Origin: Pelomyxa schiedti
Taxonomy: Eukaryota > Evosea > Pelobiontida > Pelomyxidae
DNA: 42,371 nt
Assembly (NCBI GenBank): GCA_020536535.1
Contig: JAHLWZ010000673.1
Coordinates: forward strand, 735 to 43,105
Reading direction: 5' to 3'
Each line of letters opens with the position of its first letter. The first letter of the stretch is position 1. The translations under genes and the position numbers were made by a program. The notes under the pieces are model-generated. The model was not told the origin of the DNA. It made no database searches and saw nothing but the letters and a program-made list of their open reading frames with translations. Shown here piece by piece: positions 1 to 10,373 of the stretch.

Positions 1-491
1 CTGTTGCATCAAGTGGTGACCTGCAGCCATTTATAACTACTGTGTGTGAACCAGAGGGCTCCAACTTGGTCACTGACACGGAGTTCCCCCTTGAGGTTGG
101 GAAAACAAAGAAAAAAAAAACAAGTTAACACCTACTTTGTATTCACGGATGGGACAATTACAGCCGAGCAACCATTTCCCCTGCACTGCGCCGTCGGGCT
201 TCCAAGCGTTATTGACAGCGGTTTGCTGACCACAATTGGCATGCTCAATTCAACATAAGTTCCCGGAACCACCTGTAGAGCTATTTAGCACCAACAACAA
301 AAGCAACACAACCAACAACAACAACAAAAACAGGAACAAAAGCAGCAGCAGCAACAACAAAACACAAAAAAACACACACACACACACAAAAAAAAAAAAA
401 AAACCAGAATATTGGCATCAGCGGGAGCACGTGCAATGGCTTCTCCGAGTGACGTGAAATCGCCCCCCTGTGGAGCCACAATGATTCTCAT
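1..491 (-). CDS. Right-handed beta-helix (pectin-lyase-fold) protein, N-terminal part
   Basis: Seen: reading the minus strand from the ATG at 491, exons 405-491, 136-272 and 89 down to the window edge join through GT-AG introns (273-404, 132 nt; 90-135, 46 nt) into one frame of about 105 residues. The opening MRIIVAPQGGDF, then SLGEAI and VVPGTY, matches the usual start of parallel beta-helix proteins, where xVxPxxGDFxSLxEAI is followed by a strand ending VPGxY (PbH1/NosD/F-box-11-like families). An in-frame TAA lies just upstream of the ATG, which supports the start. Intron 1 carries CAA/GTT-type, CA and poly-A simple repeats. The protein continues past position 1, so a catalytic or purely structural role cannot be judged. 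No signal peptide is visible, so a cytosolic protein is likely. Fold assignment fairly confident; function unknown. Confidence 0.72.
291..403. repeat. Simple-sequence tract (CAACAA-rich, CA dinucleotide, poly-A)
   Basis: A run of CAA/CAG-like triplets passes into a CA dinucleotide repeat and then a poly-A stretch. It lies inside intron 1 of the minus-strand beta-helix gene. On the gene's own strand it is a long T- and GT-rich tract directly after the 5' splice site. Confidence 0.85.
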
Positions 492-794
492 CGGCGGGTG
501 TTAACGACTTCGCTTTTGTGTTCGTTTTTCTCGCAGCCGTTCATTGGAAGGAAAACGTTGATGTCTCAGTCACCTCTCCTACCGGGGAGCCACAACGGCT
601 CCGCTGCAAACGGCATAGTGGGATGCGCCCAGGAGGAACCCAGAGGGAAGTAAGGGCCCGGAGAGATTCCTAGATCTGCAATTGCACGTTCGGCCCCAGT
701 GCTACGGAACATAAAGAGACATGGGGAACTGGTACTCTGCACCCCAAAAAAGTAAGGAAATTGGTGTTAACAGAACGATCGCTCCACTGCAATA
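492..794. other. Divergent intergenic region
   Basis: This 303-nt gap separates the minus-strand beta-helix gene from the plus-strand LRR gene and must hold both 5' regions. No convincing ORF or RNA gene is seen. A small perfect hairpin (GGAGCC, 5-nt loop, GGCTCC) lies at 586-602. Two short segments (663-671 and 729-740) recur joined together near 40518-40537. No clear TATA box. Confidence 0.5.
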
Positions 795-2779
795 ATGTCC
801 CGGCGTACAGGTTTTAATAACACAAATGACTTAAAAACCACCCAAGATCTCGCCTGGCTGCAGCGCTGTTCGTCACCCACACAACTACGCACAATGTAAT
901 ATTACTGACACATTGCGCGATTCATTTAGGTACCACTGTGCTTTCTTTGATTTCCGTGGTTGTCGGCGTGGCTTTGGTTTCCTCGCTTTTTCCGCGCCTG
1001 GCTCTTTGTTCGTCTCTTCAGGAAGAGGTCGACGCATTGTGCGACCTGTTTGTCAACAATTTGCGTCACTATTGGACTTTGAACCCCTGCTCCTTCACGG
1101 AACCTTGCCAGCACAGGCTTAATGGCGTTTACTGTGATTCCACGGGTCATGTTTGCGATTTGTGTGCTATTCTGGATTCACCTTCGTGCTTTTGATGCTT
1201 TCAAGGGAACTGACATATGCAAACATGACAGGACAGCTCCCGGCGTCAATCGGGAATCTTGATCGTACTATCCTAATGTTAGACGTTGCATCTTCTTTCC
1301 AATGGACTCATTTCTGACACAGGTTCCTGGATAATAACAACCTTACTGGGACAATCCCTGATAGCTTTCGCTCTTTCACGAAGCTTAATAGCCTGTATAT
1401 TATTATCTATTCCTGTTTATTTTTTTCATAAAAACAGGTACTTGAGTAACAATCACTTTACTGGGAATATTCCAGACTCTATTATGCTGCCATCCCTAAG
1501 TGTTCTGTAAGGTACCCCCTTCATCCCTTTTGTTCCCTCATTTGCTCCAAAACCCCAGGGATCTAACAAACAATTATTTAACGGGATCCATTCCTGAAAG
1601 TATAACAAACCTCTCCGACATTGGCTCTATGTAGGTTTCAGTTTTCTGTATTGTCAATCCCACATTTAAGTAGATCATTTTTTGATAACCAACTGTCTGG
1701 CACCATTCCAGACGCCTTAGGAAGCCTGACGAGGCTATATTATATGTACAGTACCTCCCTATTTATTGTTACCTCTCAGTTTTCATCAAGACTTCTCGCT
1801 GGGAACTTTTTAACTGGATCAATTCCAGATTCCCTGTTTTCTAGCCCTAGCTTAGGCGCCCTGTACACGTACACTTTTTGTTTTCTGTAACTAAAACACT
1901 GTTGCACAGAAGCTTAAGGGGAAACAAGTTAACCGGAACCGTTCCTTCAGTACTATGCAATGCAACTGGCCTCATTTTTATGTAGTGTCCCATCATCAAG
2001 AAAATTTTAACATTATCAGGGATTTAGGGGAGAACCAGTTTACTGGCTTTCCTCCTTGCCTTTTTAACAAGACAACTTGGACTTCAATGTATACTTTCCC
2101 CAATTGATTAAAATTCTTAAGTTCCCTCAGATATCTGGACCACAACCTTTTTTCCAGCGAAATTCCCAGTGATTGGATGCCGCGCCTCAGATCATTATCC
2201 AACATGTTTTTCCCGTTGTTCATCCTCTTTCATTAATAAAACGAAAAGAGACCTCTCCGGAAATCAGTTCCGAGGAGATATCTCTCAAGCTCTCCCTCTC
2301 TCGAGTTTACATACTTTGTGTGGATCACATACTATGAAACTAATTACTTATATTCCTTGTAGAGATTTGAGTAGCAATCTTTTCACCGGGTCTCCTCCAA
2401 ACGTTACCTCACGTGGATTGCAAGAATGGTAGATCCCTGCTCACTCGAATGAATACTTACCGTTATTAGTGATGTTTCACAGAACTGCCTTTGGGTTGAT
2501 AACAGTACCAGTACATGCAAGAATACACCAACCAAACCAGTGGATATGTGTGCCTGCGTTGCTGATGGAACCCGGTGCTGGGTTGATGGAATGTGTGTTA
2601 CCGCCTCCGCTGTGTCATACTACGACCCTTGTTTATACTGTGACCCGGCAACAACATCCCTCAACTGGACAGCTAGCCCACAATGTCCCCCCTCCTCTTC
2701 CTCCATCCAACAGCCACATGCACTTACCACCATTATCATACTATATCTACTCTGTGCCATGTTGCTAGGCAATCACTAG
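795..2779 (+). CDS. Secreted, possibly GPI-anchored leucine-rich-repeat protein
   Basis: Fourteen exons give a 445-residue protein: 795-810, 930-1161, 1206-1277, 1323-1394, 1438-1506, 1559-1630, 1674-1745, 1791-1862, 1910-1981, 2020-2088, 2131-2205, 2249-2317, 2363-2428, 2470-2779. The first exon (MSRRT) and start of exon 2 form a signal peptide with a hydrophobic VLSLISVVVGVALVSSL core. A cysteine-containing LRR N-cap follows (NPCS...PC...GVYCDSTGHV). Eleven repeats of 22-25 residues then carry the plant-type pattern LxxNxLTGxIPxS. Every repeat-encoding exon is 66-75 nt and every junction is phase 2. A cysteine-rich segment comes next, and the last ~17 residues (TTIIILYLLCAMLLGNH) resemble a GPI-attachment signal. 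No kinase or cytoplasmic domain is present. Likely a cell-surface recognition or adhesion protein; ligand unknown. Confidence 0.85.
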
Positions 2780-3028
2780 TGGTCAGTCCAGCTTCAAGGC
2801 CTTGCTTTTGTATGCATTTGTTTATCGCACGAGGCAGCTGCTAGAATGTGATTGTCACGCATTCTAAAGTGCTTTTTAACTGAACAAAGATCCCAATTTT
2901 GTTGTAGAAACGAAAATAGCACCAGATTTCGTTGCCTTTGATCCTGTAAATTCCGACACGACTCAACTAGCCCCAACGAGCCAGGCCGCTCCGGGGAAAC
3001 ACAGCACAACAAGAAAAGAAAAGGAAAA

Positions 3029-5587
3029 ATGCACATCGAAAACGACTTGGCTAACCAAGGCCCACTCAATAACGCGAAAAATTCACCGCCGTACTCAACG
3101 TCGTCCGCCACTCCGAGCAGCCGGAGCCAGGCCCACGCCCATACCCATAATCCGCAGCAGCGCCGAAACATTCCCGCCAAGCACGCCCACGGCGGAGCTG
3201 CTTCTTCCGTGCCCTCGCCGTCAGACGCCACAACCGCGACCGGCTCCGATGCCGCGGACAGCAACACCAGCAGCGATGCCACCGAAGACGAGGAAGACCA
3301 GGAAGATCATCACCATCACCTTTCAGGTCTTCCTGGGAGTGGTAGGACCTTCACAGGAATCAACACCAACAGCAACAGCAATTTCTACAGTCTGGGGGGA
3401 GTGCAAGTGCAAGTACAAGGACCAGGACCAGGACGAGGAGGGGTGGTGACGGGCGTTGGGGCGGGGGATCGAATCCGGGAGTACCCGGCGATGGTTTCTG
3501 CGGAGGGGTTGGTTGTGGGAATGGGCGGCATTGGGAATGTCACTGGGGCCATGAACCCGGGCACTTCGTGTTCGGCCAGTAACAGCTCATCATCAAGCCC
3601 GGGGATGTCACTGCATACTGGAGGTTTTGTTGCAACAATGGCACCTACCACTGGTTGCGTTGCTGTGTCCGACGCGAACGGAGTCGGTGTGCAAGCGGCT
3701 CAGTTCCAGGCACAAAGGAAAATGGTAAACCCACAATGCACTATCGGGCCCCCTTCGCCGCCTTCTGGGCTTGTGGGCTCTGTTATTCTCCAAGGTTCTT
3801 ACAAATTTAAAGAATTTTCGGTTGCTTTTTCCATTCGTTGTTTCTTACCTCGCATAGCAGCACCAGGACAAGGTGACCCTTCCATTTTACCATGTGGATC
3901 AAATCTTTCTCTTGCAACTTCTTCCCCCCCACAACAGTCATCAAGTGAAACTGACAAGGCATCTCTTTCCGCAATCAGAAGTTCAGACCTTCCCAGAAAT
4001 TCAGCTCCACTTTCGCATCCTCAGTTACAGCTAGCACTAGCTACAGCGGCTACAGCACATAACTCTATTCAACCTTATCCTCCACATACTCCAGCACGCC
4101 CAATGGTTTCACAGCCTCTACACAATACAACACCTGTATCTGTTTTGCCATCTGTAATACCAACTTCCTTTCTGCAAACTCATCCTTCACCACCGCCGCT
4201 TTCCTCCTCACAATACAGCCAACCAGTTTCACAAATCCCGCTAGTCTCTGGCCCCCAGGGGCCGCTTAATGGTAACACCCCTCACATTTCAACTCCGTCC
4301 CCGCTTCCTACTGATGACTCCGGCGTTGGAAATACCCAAATGGATTTGAGTGCATGGTCTACTGGTCTTCCCTTCGCATCCCCAGTACAGATAGTTCCCC
4401 CGTCTCTAGGCATACCTTCTGTTACAGCTACTTCAACCACTACCCCCCAGATGCAGGTACTACTCAATTTTCATTTTCCTGGTTGAACCGGTAACCTCAC
4501 CTTAGGGCCAATTACAACAAATTGGCTTTTCTCACGTAACTCCCATGGGAATTTCAAATGAGTCGCTTCCCCAACAAAGATTACAGGCTCTTGAGGTATG
4601 AGCTCTCTCAACCAAATCCCACAATCCCAATATAACGTCTCCCTTCAGGGAGGAAACCCACTGGCGTCTACCACGTCCCCGTACCCCAACATAACAAGGT
4701 TGTTGTCACAGATGGCATCAGGATCTCCAACTCACTCGAGTGCAGTGAGTACACAAGGAGGGACTCAAATTCCATCACCTGTAAATTCTGCACTTGACAT
4801 GCCAACAACTACTCACTCCACTGCATCGCCTACAAATCCTCCAATGTTCCAGGATATGTCCAATGCCCTTGCAATACGGGAGATGAATTCCCCTCCATTT
4901 GGAGGTTGTACCCGCCGCTTCTCAGTTTTCCTCTTATCTAAGAATTCTAGGTTCCAACAACCAAGACGGATTTCCAAGTCCAAGAGAAAAATCACGTGCA
5001 TCATCACGGCGAAGAGCACGGTCTTCATCAAGGGCCACTTCTGAAGGGGGAGTTGATGTAAACGCAAACAACAAACCAAAAAGAAAATCAACTGAAAGTC
5101 AGAATTAGGATGTGGAAGAAATGGTGGGACCACCGAATCCTGACAATTCACTAGAACCATTTGGCAGTACCTCCTCCCCTGGACTACATGTCGCCTCTCA
5201 GTCAAGTCACAAGTACATCCCACTTCATACCAACTATTTGTTGACTTGTCAATAAGATATATCGACATCACAGAGTACTTGACACTGCCGCAGTCCGATG
5301 CGGCACATAAACTTGGAATTCCAACCTCAACCCTCAGTAAGAGATGGAAGGAAGCAGTGCGGTCACGTAAGTGGCCGTATCGGACTGTTGCAAAGCTAGA
5401 TAAGGAAATAATGACCCTGCTCCACAACATACCCCAAGGAGCATCAGCTTATCCACTTTCCAAAGGTACTAGTACTGCAATGCTGATGGTCTCTAATTAA
5501 TGGTCTACATCAGATGTGGAAGCCTCACTTGGGCAATTGATGCGCAGAAGGCAAGAAGAGCTAAAACCAGTAGTTATCAGACTGTAG
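3029..5587 (+). CDS. RWP-RK domain transcription factor
   Basis: Eight exons (3029-3794, 3858-4456, 4506-4595, 4649-4904, 4951-5057, 5109-5166, 5202-5465, 5514-5587) give 737 residues. The long N-terminal part is low-complexity (Ser, Pro, Asn, Gln, Gly). A basic Ser/Arg patch sits near residues 590-610. The RWP-RK domain is near residues 644-695: DITEYLTLPQSDAAHKLGIP, then RKWPYR in place of the usual RWPYR, then LDKEI. This matches the known LPxxxAAxxLGxxxTxLKxxC...RWPYRK family, which binds DNA through an HTH-like fold; here Cys is replaced by Trp in SKRWKE. The tail ends PVVIRL. Intron 3795-3857 is 63 nt and stop-free, so its retention would add 21 residues in frame; intron 5167-5201 is only 35 nt. 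Family known from plants and Amoebozoa; target genes unknown. Confidence 0.85.
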
Positions 5588-5783
5588 AAATTCTAATTCC
5601 ACCTGTTGTTACACTATTTAATGCAAAAATGAATGAATAATAGACAGTAGGCGGTTTTGGTTCTTTTTTGCCACACCTCTTCCTTCCCTCTCATAGATCC
5701 GCAGGCAAGTCCCTTCAAAACTTTTTCATCTCTTCTCGTCGGCCCAAATTAAAAAAAAAAAGAAAACTCAACAACTCGGGGCC

Positions 5784-6902
5784 ATGTCGGCAAACACACG
5801 AGGCACCGGCAGTAATGGCGCATCTACGGCGAACGCGACAACAACAACAACATCGTCGTCGCGAAGTGCGGAGGAACAGCTTAGAAACCAGATCGCGTTC
5901 GCCAGATCCCTCGTCGAGGGTGGGTCGCCGACAGAGGCGTTGGAAGTGGCCCTCGGCTTACTGCGCAACATCCACAACGGAAACGAGTCGGCTGTGTTCA
6001 ACGCCGTAAAAGAAGCGCGCACGCAGCACCGCCAGCAAGTCGAGCAAATGGAGGCCCAGAGAGCACTCCAACAAGTGGCGGAAATGGAGCAGCGTCAGCG
6101 GGAGCTGGAGAGGGAAGAAAGGGCAATTGCAATGCAAAGGCAGCAGCAAATGGCGGCAGCGATGATGGCTATGCAGAGGCAGAGGGGGCCGGAAGTGCAT
6201 CTGGAATCCATGCAGAATTACGCTCACTTGAGAGCGGGGCGTGCGTACCCTAGCGAGACCGACAACTACAACGGTAGCGACGGGATGGGAACTGCAACCA
6301 CGTCCACGACGACAGCAGCGTCTTTATCCTCGCCCTTCTTCCCGCAACCTAATAGCTCGCCAGCCACCTTCTCAACACCCTCACCTATGTTCTCATCATC
6401 GACTACGACTTCCTCACGCAGCTCTGCTTCTTCAAGCGCTGCAACTCCATACACAACACACACTTCCGCAGCATCAGTGGCACCGCCATCAACATCCGCT
6501 TCAGCATCGGCGTACACGACCTCAAGTTCCGCAGCAGCTTCCGCATCTGGAAAAACAAGTATATTCGAGGGACTTATGCTGCCGGCACAACAGACCGCAC
6601 TCGAGTCAACTCTAGGTGGCAGAGTATCAACCGACGCTCCACTACTCATGGAAAACGATTCATCCCGTGCTCAAGTGCTACGCGATGCATTTGTTGACGG
6701 AAGTAGCTGCGTTTGCTCCGGGTGCGGCGCACTTGTTCCCGTTGCACGTTTATCAGTGCACACAAAGTTCTGGTGTGCAGCCAGCTCAAGTGCGGGAAGG
6801 GCTGATGATGATGACGATGACGACGACGAGGACCTGGAAGACACCGACTCAACATCAAAGATTCCCAGAGCACTTCTCACACATCCTTCAGGCATGGACT
6901 AG
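5784..6902 (+). CDS. Unknown protein: Gln-rich coiled coil plus C2HC-like zinc cluster
   Basis: A single uninterrupted 372-residue frame, the only clearly intronless gene here apart from the two lineage-specific family members. After a Thr/Ser-rich start, residues ~30-75 form a helical segment (EEQLRNQIAFARSLVEGG, then TEALEVALGLLRNI). A Gln/Glu/Arg-rich coiled coil follows (~80-145), then a Ser/Thr-rich linker. Near residue 310 there is a compact cysteine cluster: CVCSGCGALVPVARL followed by SVHTKFWC, giving C-x2-C-x11-H-x4-C, the pattern of a small C2HC zinc knuckle. An acidic run of about eight Asp follows. I do not recognise the family. A scaffold or nucleic-acid/ubiquitin-related adaptor is conceivable, but nothing proves it. 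The ATG at 5784 follows an A-rich leader, as in neighbouring genes. Confidence 0.7.
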   Translation: MSANTRGTGSNGASTANATTTTTSSSRSAEEQLRNQIAFARSLVEGGSPTEALEVALGLLRNIHNGNESAVFNAVKEARTQHRQQVEQMEAQRALQQVAEMEQRQRELEREERAIAMQRQQQMAAAMMAMQRQRGPEVHLESMQNYAHLRAGRAYPSETDNYNGSDGMGTATTSTTTAASLSSPFFPQPNSSPATFSTPSPMFSSSTTTSSRSSASSSAATPYTTHTSAASVAPPSTSASASAYTTSSSAAASASGKTSIFEGLMLPAQQTALESTLGGRVSTDAPLLMENDSSRAQVLRDAFVDGSSCVCSGCGALVPVARLSVHTKFWCAASSSAGRADDDDDDDDEDLEDTDSTSKIPRALLTHPSGMD

Positions 6903-7182
6903 TGCAGAGGAAATCTATGGATCTACTCCCTTATCTTTGTGCACTGAGCGCACACGCCTAGTGAACTATAATCTTAACAGAGTTTGCCAGTTCCACGTAG
7001 TCAACTTTTCAAATCACCATTTTTTGGGGAAACTGGAAATTTTTCCGAAACTTCGCATTCTTTTAGAAACAGGTTTGATAGAACAGAATTCGAGCAAAAA
7101 AAAGTTCCTTTTTGGCTTCCCACCAAATTTTAGAACAGAGACAACAAAAAAAAAAGCACAAAGAAGAAGAGAAAAAAAAAAC

Positions 7183-8066
7183 ATGACAGCGGTGGTGGCC
7201 TCGATGCCGGTCAGGACAAGCAACAGCCTCTCGACGTCATCCAGCGGCGTCTCGGCGACGATGGGGACGGCAACAACCACCACAACAACGTCGACGTCTA
7301 CGTCGTCGTCCAGGCTGAGCGGGTCGTCGCACTCGCCGTCGCCCTCGGGCCGCGGGATGATCTTGAGGCTGCCCAACCAACCGACGCTGATCGAGACGGG
7401 GTCCATGTCCTTTTTGGTGTCGGACGCGCCGACCGACGACCTCTTGCCTTCATATGCTGCGGTGAGGTTTCTTTTCTCTTTTTTTTTTTTCTTTTGGTTT
7501 TTACAGTCAAATCAAGCGTGCAAGTACTTCTTAATTCTGTTATCAGGAGTTCAAGGCCCATAATGTTATTCACGTTGTAAGAGTCTGTGAAAGCACGTAC
7601 AGCACCAAAAGAATGGAAGACCTAGGATTTTCTGTGCATGTTAGTGTCTAATTAAATATTTTTTTTTTTTGTAGTTGTATGATAATATACAAATAATATA
7701 CAATCTAAACACTTCTCACAGAACTTTGAGTACAAGGATGGCGGGAACCCTCCAGAAGAGCTGTTGGCACAATGGATGCAACTGGTTACCAGTGTGTTCG
7801 GTACTGGTCACCAATCATCAACAATAGCTGTACACTGTGTAGCTGGACTTGGGAGGTAGTTTGTATTGTGTATAAACTTTCCTTACCTACCACCCTAAAG
7901 AGCACCTGTGTTAGTTGCGGTAGCACTTATCGAGTATGGTATGGCCCCATCAGAAGCAGTATCTTTCATCCGGTCAAGACGCACTGGAGCCATAAATAAC
8001 AAGCAGCTCGACTACTTGTTATCATACAAACCGCACTTTGTCAAGTCCAAATGTTGTATTATGTGA
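7183..8066 (+). CDS. PRL-type (PTP4A) prenylated protein tyrosine phosphatase
   Basis: Four exons (7183-7461, 7547-7639, 7722-7855, 7901-8066) give 223 residues. The core aligns with the PTP IVA/PRL family: MILRLPNQPT start, VIHVVRVCESTYST, a general-acid loop ending KDG then NPP (Asp ~130), the signature HCVAGLGRAPVLVAVALIE (catalytic Cys ~163, Arg ~169) and RRTGAINNKQLDYL. The last four residues, CCIM, form a CAAX box; Met at the end predicts farnesylation and membrane attachment, as in animal PRLs. The N-terminal ~60 residues are a Ser/Thr-rich low-complexity extension not typical of the family. The signature has Ala after the catalytic Arg, as in PRLs, which usually means slow catalysis. 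Known family roles are growth, motility and magnesium-transporter (CNNM) binding; here inferred only. Confidence 0.93.
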
Positions 8067-8725
8067 GCAGCGTTACTCCGCAACTGTATCAGTAACACTC
8101 CATCAATATCCTTGAACAAGAATAACCACCACAACAACAATATCAACAACACCATCATGACCAAATCCGCCCACTCCAAATAGCAAACAAAAAAACCGCA
8201 CCACCTCCACACAGTAACACGCCGATTGACGGGCTACAACACACTCAGTGTCAGGAGTAAAGTAACCCACACCACCCCCCAGCAAAGATCTAGCAGTAGA
8301 GATCCATGAGAGATCCTACGTATTATGATATGTTTCCCCAAAGGCATGCGGGTGGCCCCTCTCCCCAGCACAATATATTTTTTCATTTTGTGTTAGAGTC
8401 GCCTAAAACAACGTAAAAACAAAGATTATCTTATTTTATTAGCTTTTTTCCACCACACGGGCGTGTGTGACACGCACCTGTATTTTCCATTCCTTCGGAG
8501 TTCTCCTAAATGGCAAGCTTCGAAGAGAAAAACTCAAACTCTGTTGAAAAGCTTCAAAGCGACACAAAAGTGTATGTTGTTAAATTCAAACCAAATCTCG
8601 GAATTACCTGAAAGCCGTTCCGAGATAAGCACCATATATTAAACGGGTATCGTTCTCCTGAAAATGCACACAATTAATTTAAGAGAGAAAAGCGCAGTGT
8701 CAGTCAAACAAACACACCAACCCAA
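8067..8725. other. Intergenic region upstream of the thiolase-like gene
   Basis: A 659-nt gap after the PRL stop codon. Its first half is A/C-rich without a believable frame and probably holds the 3' UTR. An ATG at 8510 opens only 33 codons and is not called. The one structured element is the 9-bp hairpin at 8595-8626. The last ~60 nt before 8726 are a CAAACA-rich leader. Confidence 0.5.
8595..8626. promoter_or_regulatory. Perfect 9-bp inverted repeat (hairpin)
   Basis: ATCTCGGAA at 8595-8603 is exactly complementary to TTCCGAGAT at 8618-8626, with a 14-nt spacer. It lies 100 nt before the start codon of the thiolase-like gene. It could be a dimeric-protein binding site or an RNA stem in the 5' UTR; I found no second copy in the window. 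Confidence 0.45.
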
Positions 8726-10062
8726 ATGCAGGCGCCATCAGTTGGCTTAGTTGCACTTTCTGTGTATCACCCAGGATGCATTATCCACTCGTCTCTCGTT
8801 TCTTCACTCGTGGAGCAGCTAGGGTATATAATATTCTCTTTCTTTGTATTGAATTTGTTATCTTATGTGTTGTCACTAACAAAATCCTTAAAAAAGGGGT
8901 ACTATGTTGCCCTCTGAATACTCTAAACACATAGAGACAACCTTCACAATGCCGGTTCTTACCCTTTTTTGTTTTCCCCTTTGCTTACCCACATCGTGAA
9001 GGGCAGTGAACGAAGGTTCCCGGTGGAACTTGGCTCGGTAAATGACCAACGCATCTCGGGCCAAGACGCCGAAGTTCTGGCTGCTTGCCTTTTGTTGGCT
9101 TCTGCAAGTACACCCAAAAGTGATATAGACCTAGTTATAGGCTCCAAGCTATCAGGTATGCCAGTAATAAGCTGTATTCCGTATTTTAATGAACATTCAA
9201 AGGGAGCACCATTCATGACAGAATGAATCTTCAGTTACCGGCAGGCGTTACTGCCACTTCATCCTTTCTCTATGACCTGTTTACTGCAACGAATTTGGTC
9301 AGCTCGAAAAGATATCGCAGGATTATAATAACTGCATCATATTGCTCAAACCGTGATGCCCTGAACACTACTGACTGCGCTGTTGCTGCTATGGTAACAG
9401 ATGTGGAACCAGATTACGGCATGGTTGGATGGGCCACTGAAAGTACCTGTCCGCTTCAATCTTCTATTTGTTCTAACGAGGACTTTTATTATCCATAGAA
9501 TCAAGGAGTGATTCTTCTACTTCACCTCGGTCCAGTACATTGGCTCCAACCGGGTGCCATCTACCATTAGTTTCAGATAGCCCATTGTTTACAAGCATCA
9601 GTCCCAGATCGTCAAGTCCTTCAGGTGAGTTACTTGAAGAAGACCAGCCTTTGCAGCATTTCCTTTTACCTGCCGATTGCATTCTGTTAATCACGAAGCT
9701 TTATAAAGAAACCAATATGAGTGGTGAGACCATTGGTTGGATGGTGGCAGACGACTCGGTGGCTACAACATTCTTCAAGGTATTCCAGCACCACCTCCAA
9801 CCTTAACAATTGACATATTCATATGTACCAGGGCTCCAGTATTTTCCCTGTAAACATCTATGAACCCTCTGTAGAACTATATAGAGGGTGCTGCAGCTTA
9901 CCCGCCAACATATACTCTGCTATTGGTGGTGGCCTCATTAAGCCTGGTGAAAGCCTGTTACTGTTGGCCCACCCCCCTTCTAGTACTAGTGGTGGGCTTG
10001 ACGCAATGATAGTCAAACCGTCATTTTGGCTATTCCACAATGTCTACTCACAGCAGACTTGA
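8726..10062 (+). CDS. KAS III/HMG-CoA-synthase-like thiolase-fold protein, catalytic residues lost
   Basis: Six exons (8726-8823, 8897-8954, 9002-9155, 9203-9442, 9481-9779, 9832-10062) give 359 residues. Seen: an N-terminal VGLVALSVYHPGCII strand, the ERRF turn, a helix with SGQDAEVLAACLLLASA, DIDLVIGSKLSG, then SSFLYDLF, KRYRRIIITASY, and a C-terminal GLIKPGESLLLLAH. These occur in the order and spacing of beta-ketoacyl-ACP synthase III and HMG-CoA synthase. Known: that superfamily uses Cys, His and Asn. The aligned positions here read ATSSF (Thr/Ser ~122-123 for Cys), VADDS (Asp ~274 for the HQAN His) and YRGCCS (for YGNTS Asn). A Ser/Pro-rich insert of ~50 residues lies after residue 183. 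If the alignment is right this is a pseudoenzyme or binding protein. The fold is inferred by eye; an unrelated protein is possible. Confidence 0.6.
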
Positions 10063-10373
10063 ATAGGCAGTCACACATGCATCATCCTGTCTCAACCCGA
10101 GACAAACCCTGTTGTTCCACTACTCCACAACACACCACACAAAAAAAAAAAAAAAAGAAGAAGAAGAAAAAGACAGTCAAACATAAGTTTCCCTTTGCTT
10201 CTGTTTAGTGGCCCTCATCGGGGTAGAGGAGGTTCGCGAGAAACAGGAAGGCAAGTCCTCCTTTGATAGTCTTAGTATGACTGAACTGAATCCTGGTTGG
10301 TGCTCTCACCACATTGTGCTTGTTATGGTTTCGAACAGGGAACGTTCAATCAAACATATGTGACTTGTGAATG
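10063..10373. other. Convergent intergenic region
   Basis: This 311-nt gap separates the 3' ends of the thiolase-like gene and the minus-strand gene at 10374. It contains a poly-A/GAA run at 10141-10172 and no supported ORF or RNA gene. Confidence 0.5.
10141..10172. repeat. Poly-A followed by GAA repeats
   Basis: Sixteen A residues pass into GAAGAAGAAGAAAAAG. Low-complexity DNA between two convergent genes. Confidence 0.85.

Noticed and set aside
46-258. Plus-strand ORF of 70 codons
   Set aside because: It runs across minus-strand introns 90-135 and part of the beta-helix exons; the minus-strand spliced reading gives a recognisable fold, so this is an antisense shadow.
500-540. Pyrimidine-rich splice-acceptor-like sequence on the plus strand (ends CTCGCAG)
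   Set aside because: No plus-strand frame on either side supports an exon; probably chance within the divergent promoter region.
4813-5430. Minus-strand ORF of 205 codons
   Set aside because: Overlaps the spliced RWP-RK gene, whose domain is recognisable on the plus strand; no motif on the minus strand.
8510-8611. Small ORF of 33 codons starting MASFEEKN
   Set aside because: No support from splicing, similarity or composition; ends before the hairpin loop and does not connect to the next gene.
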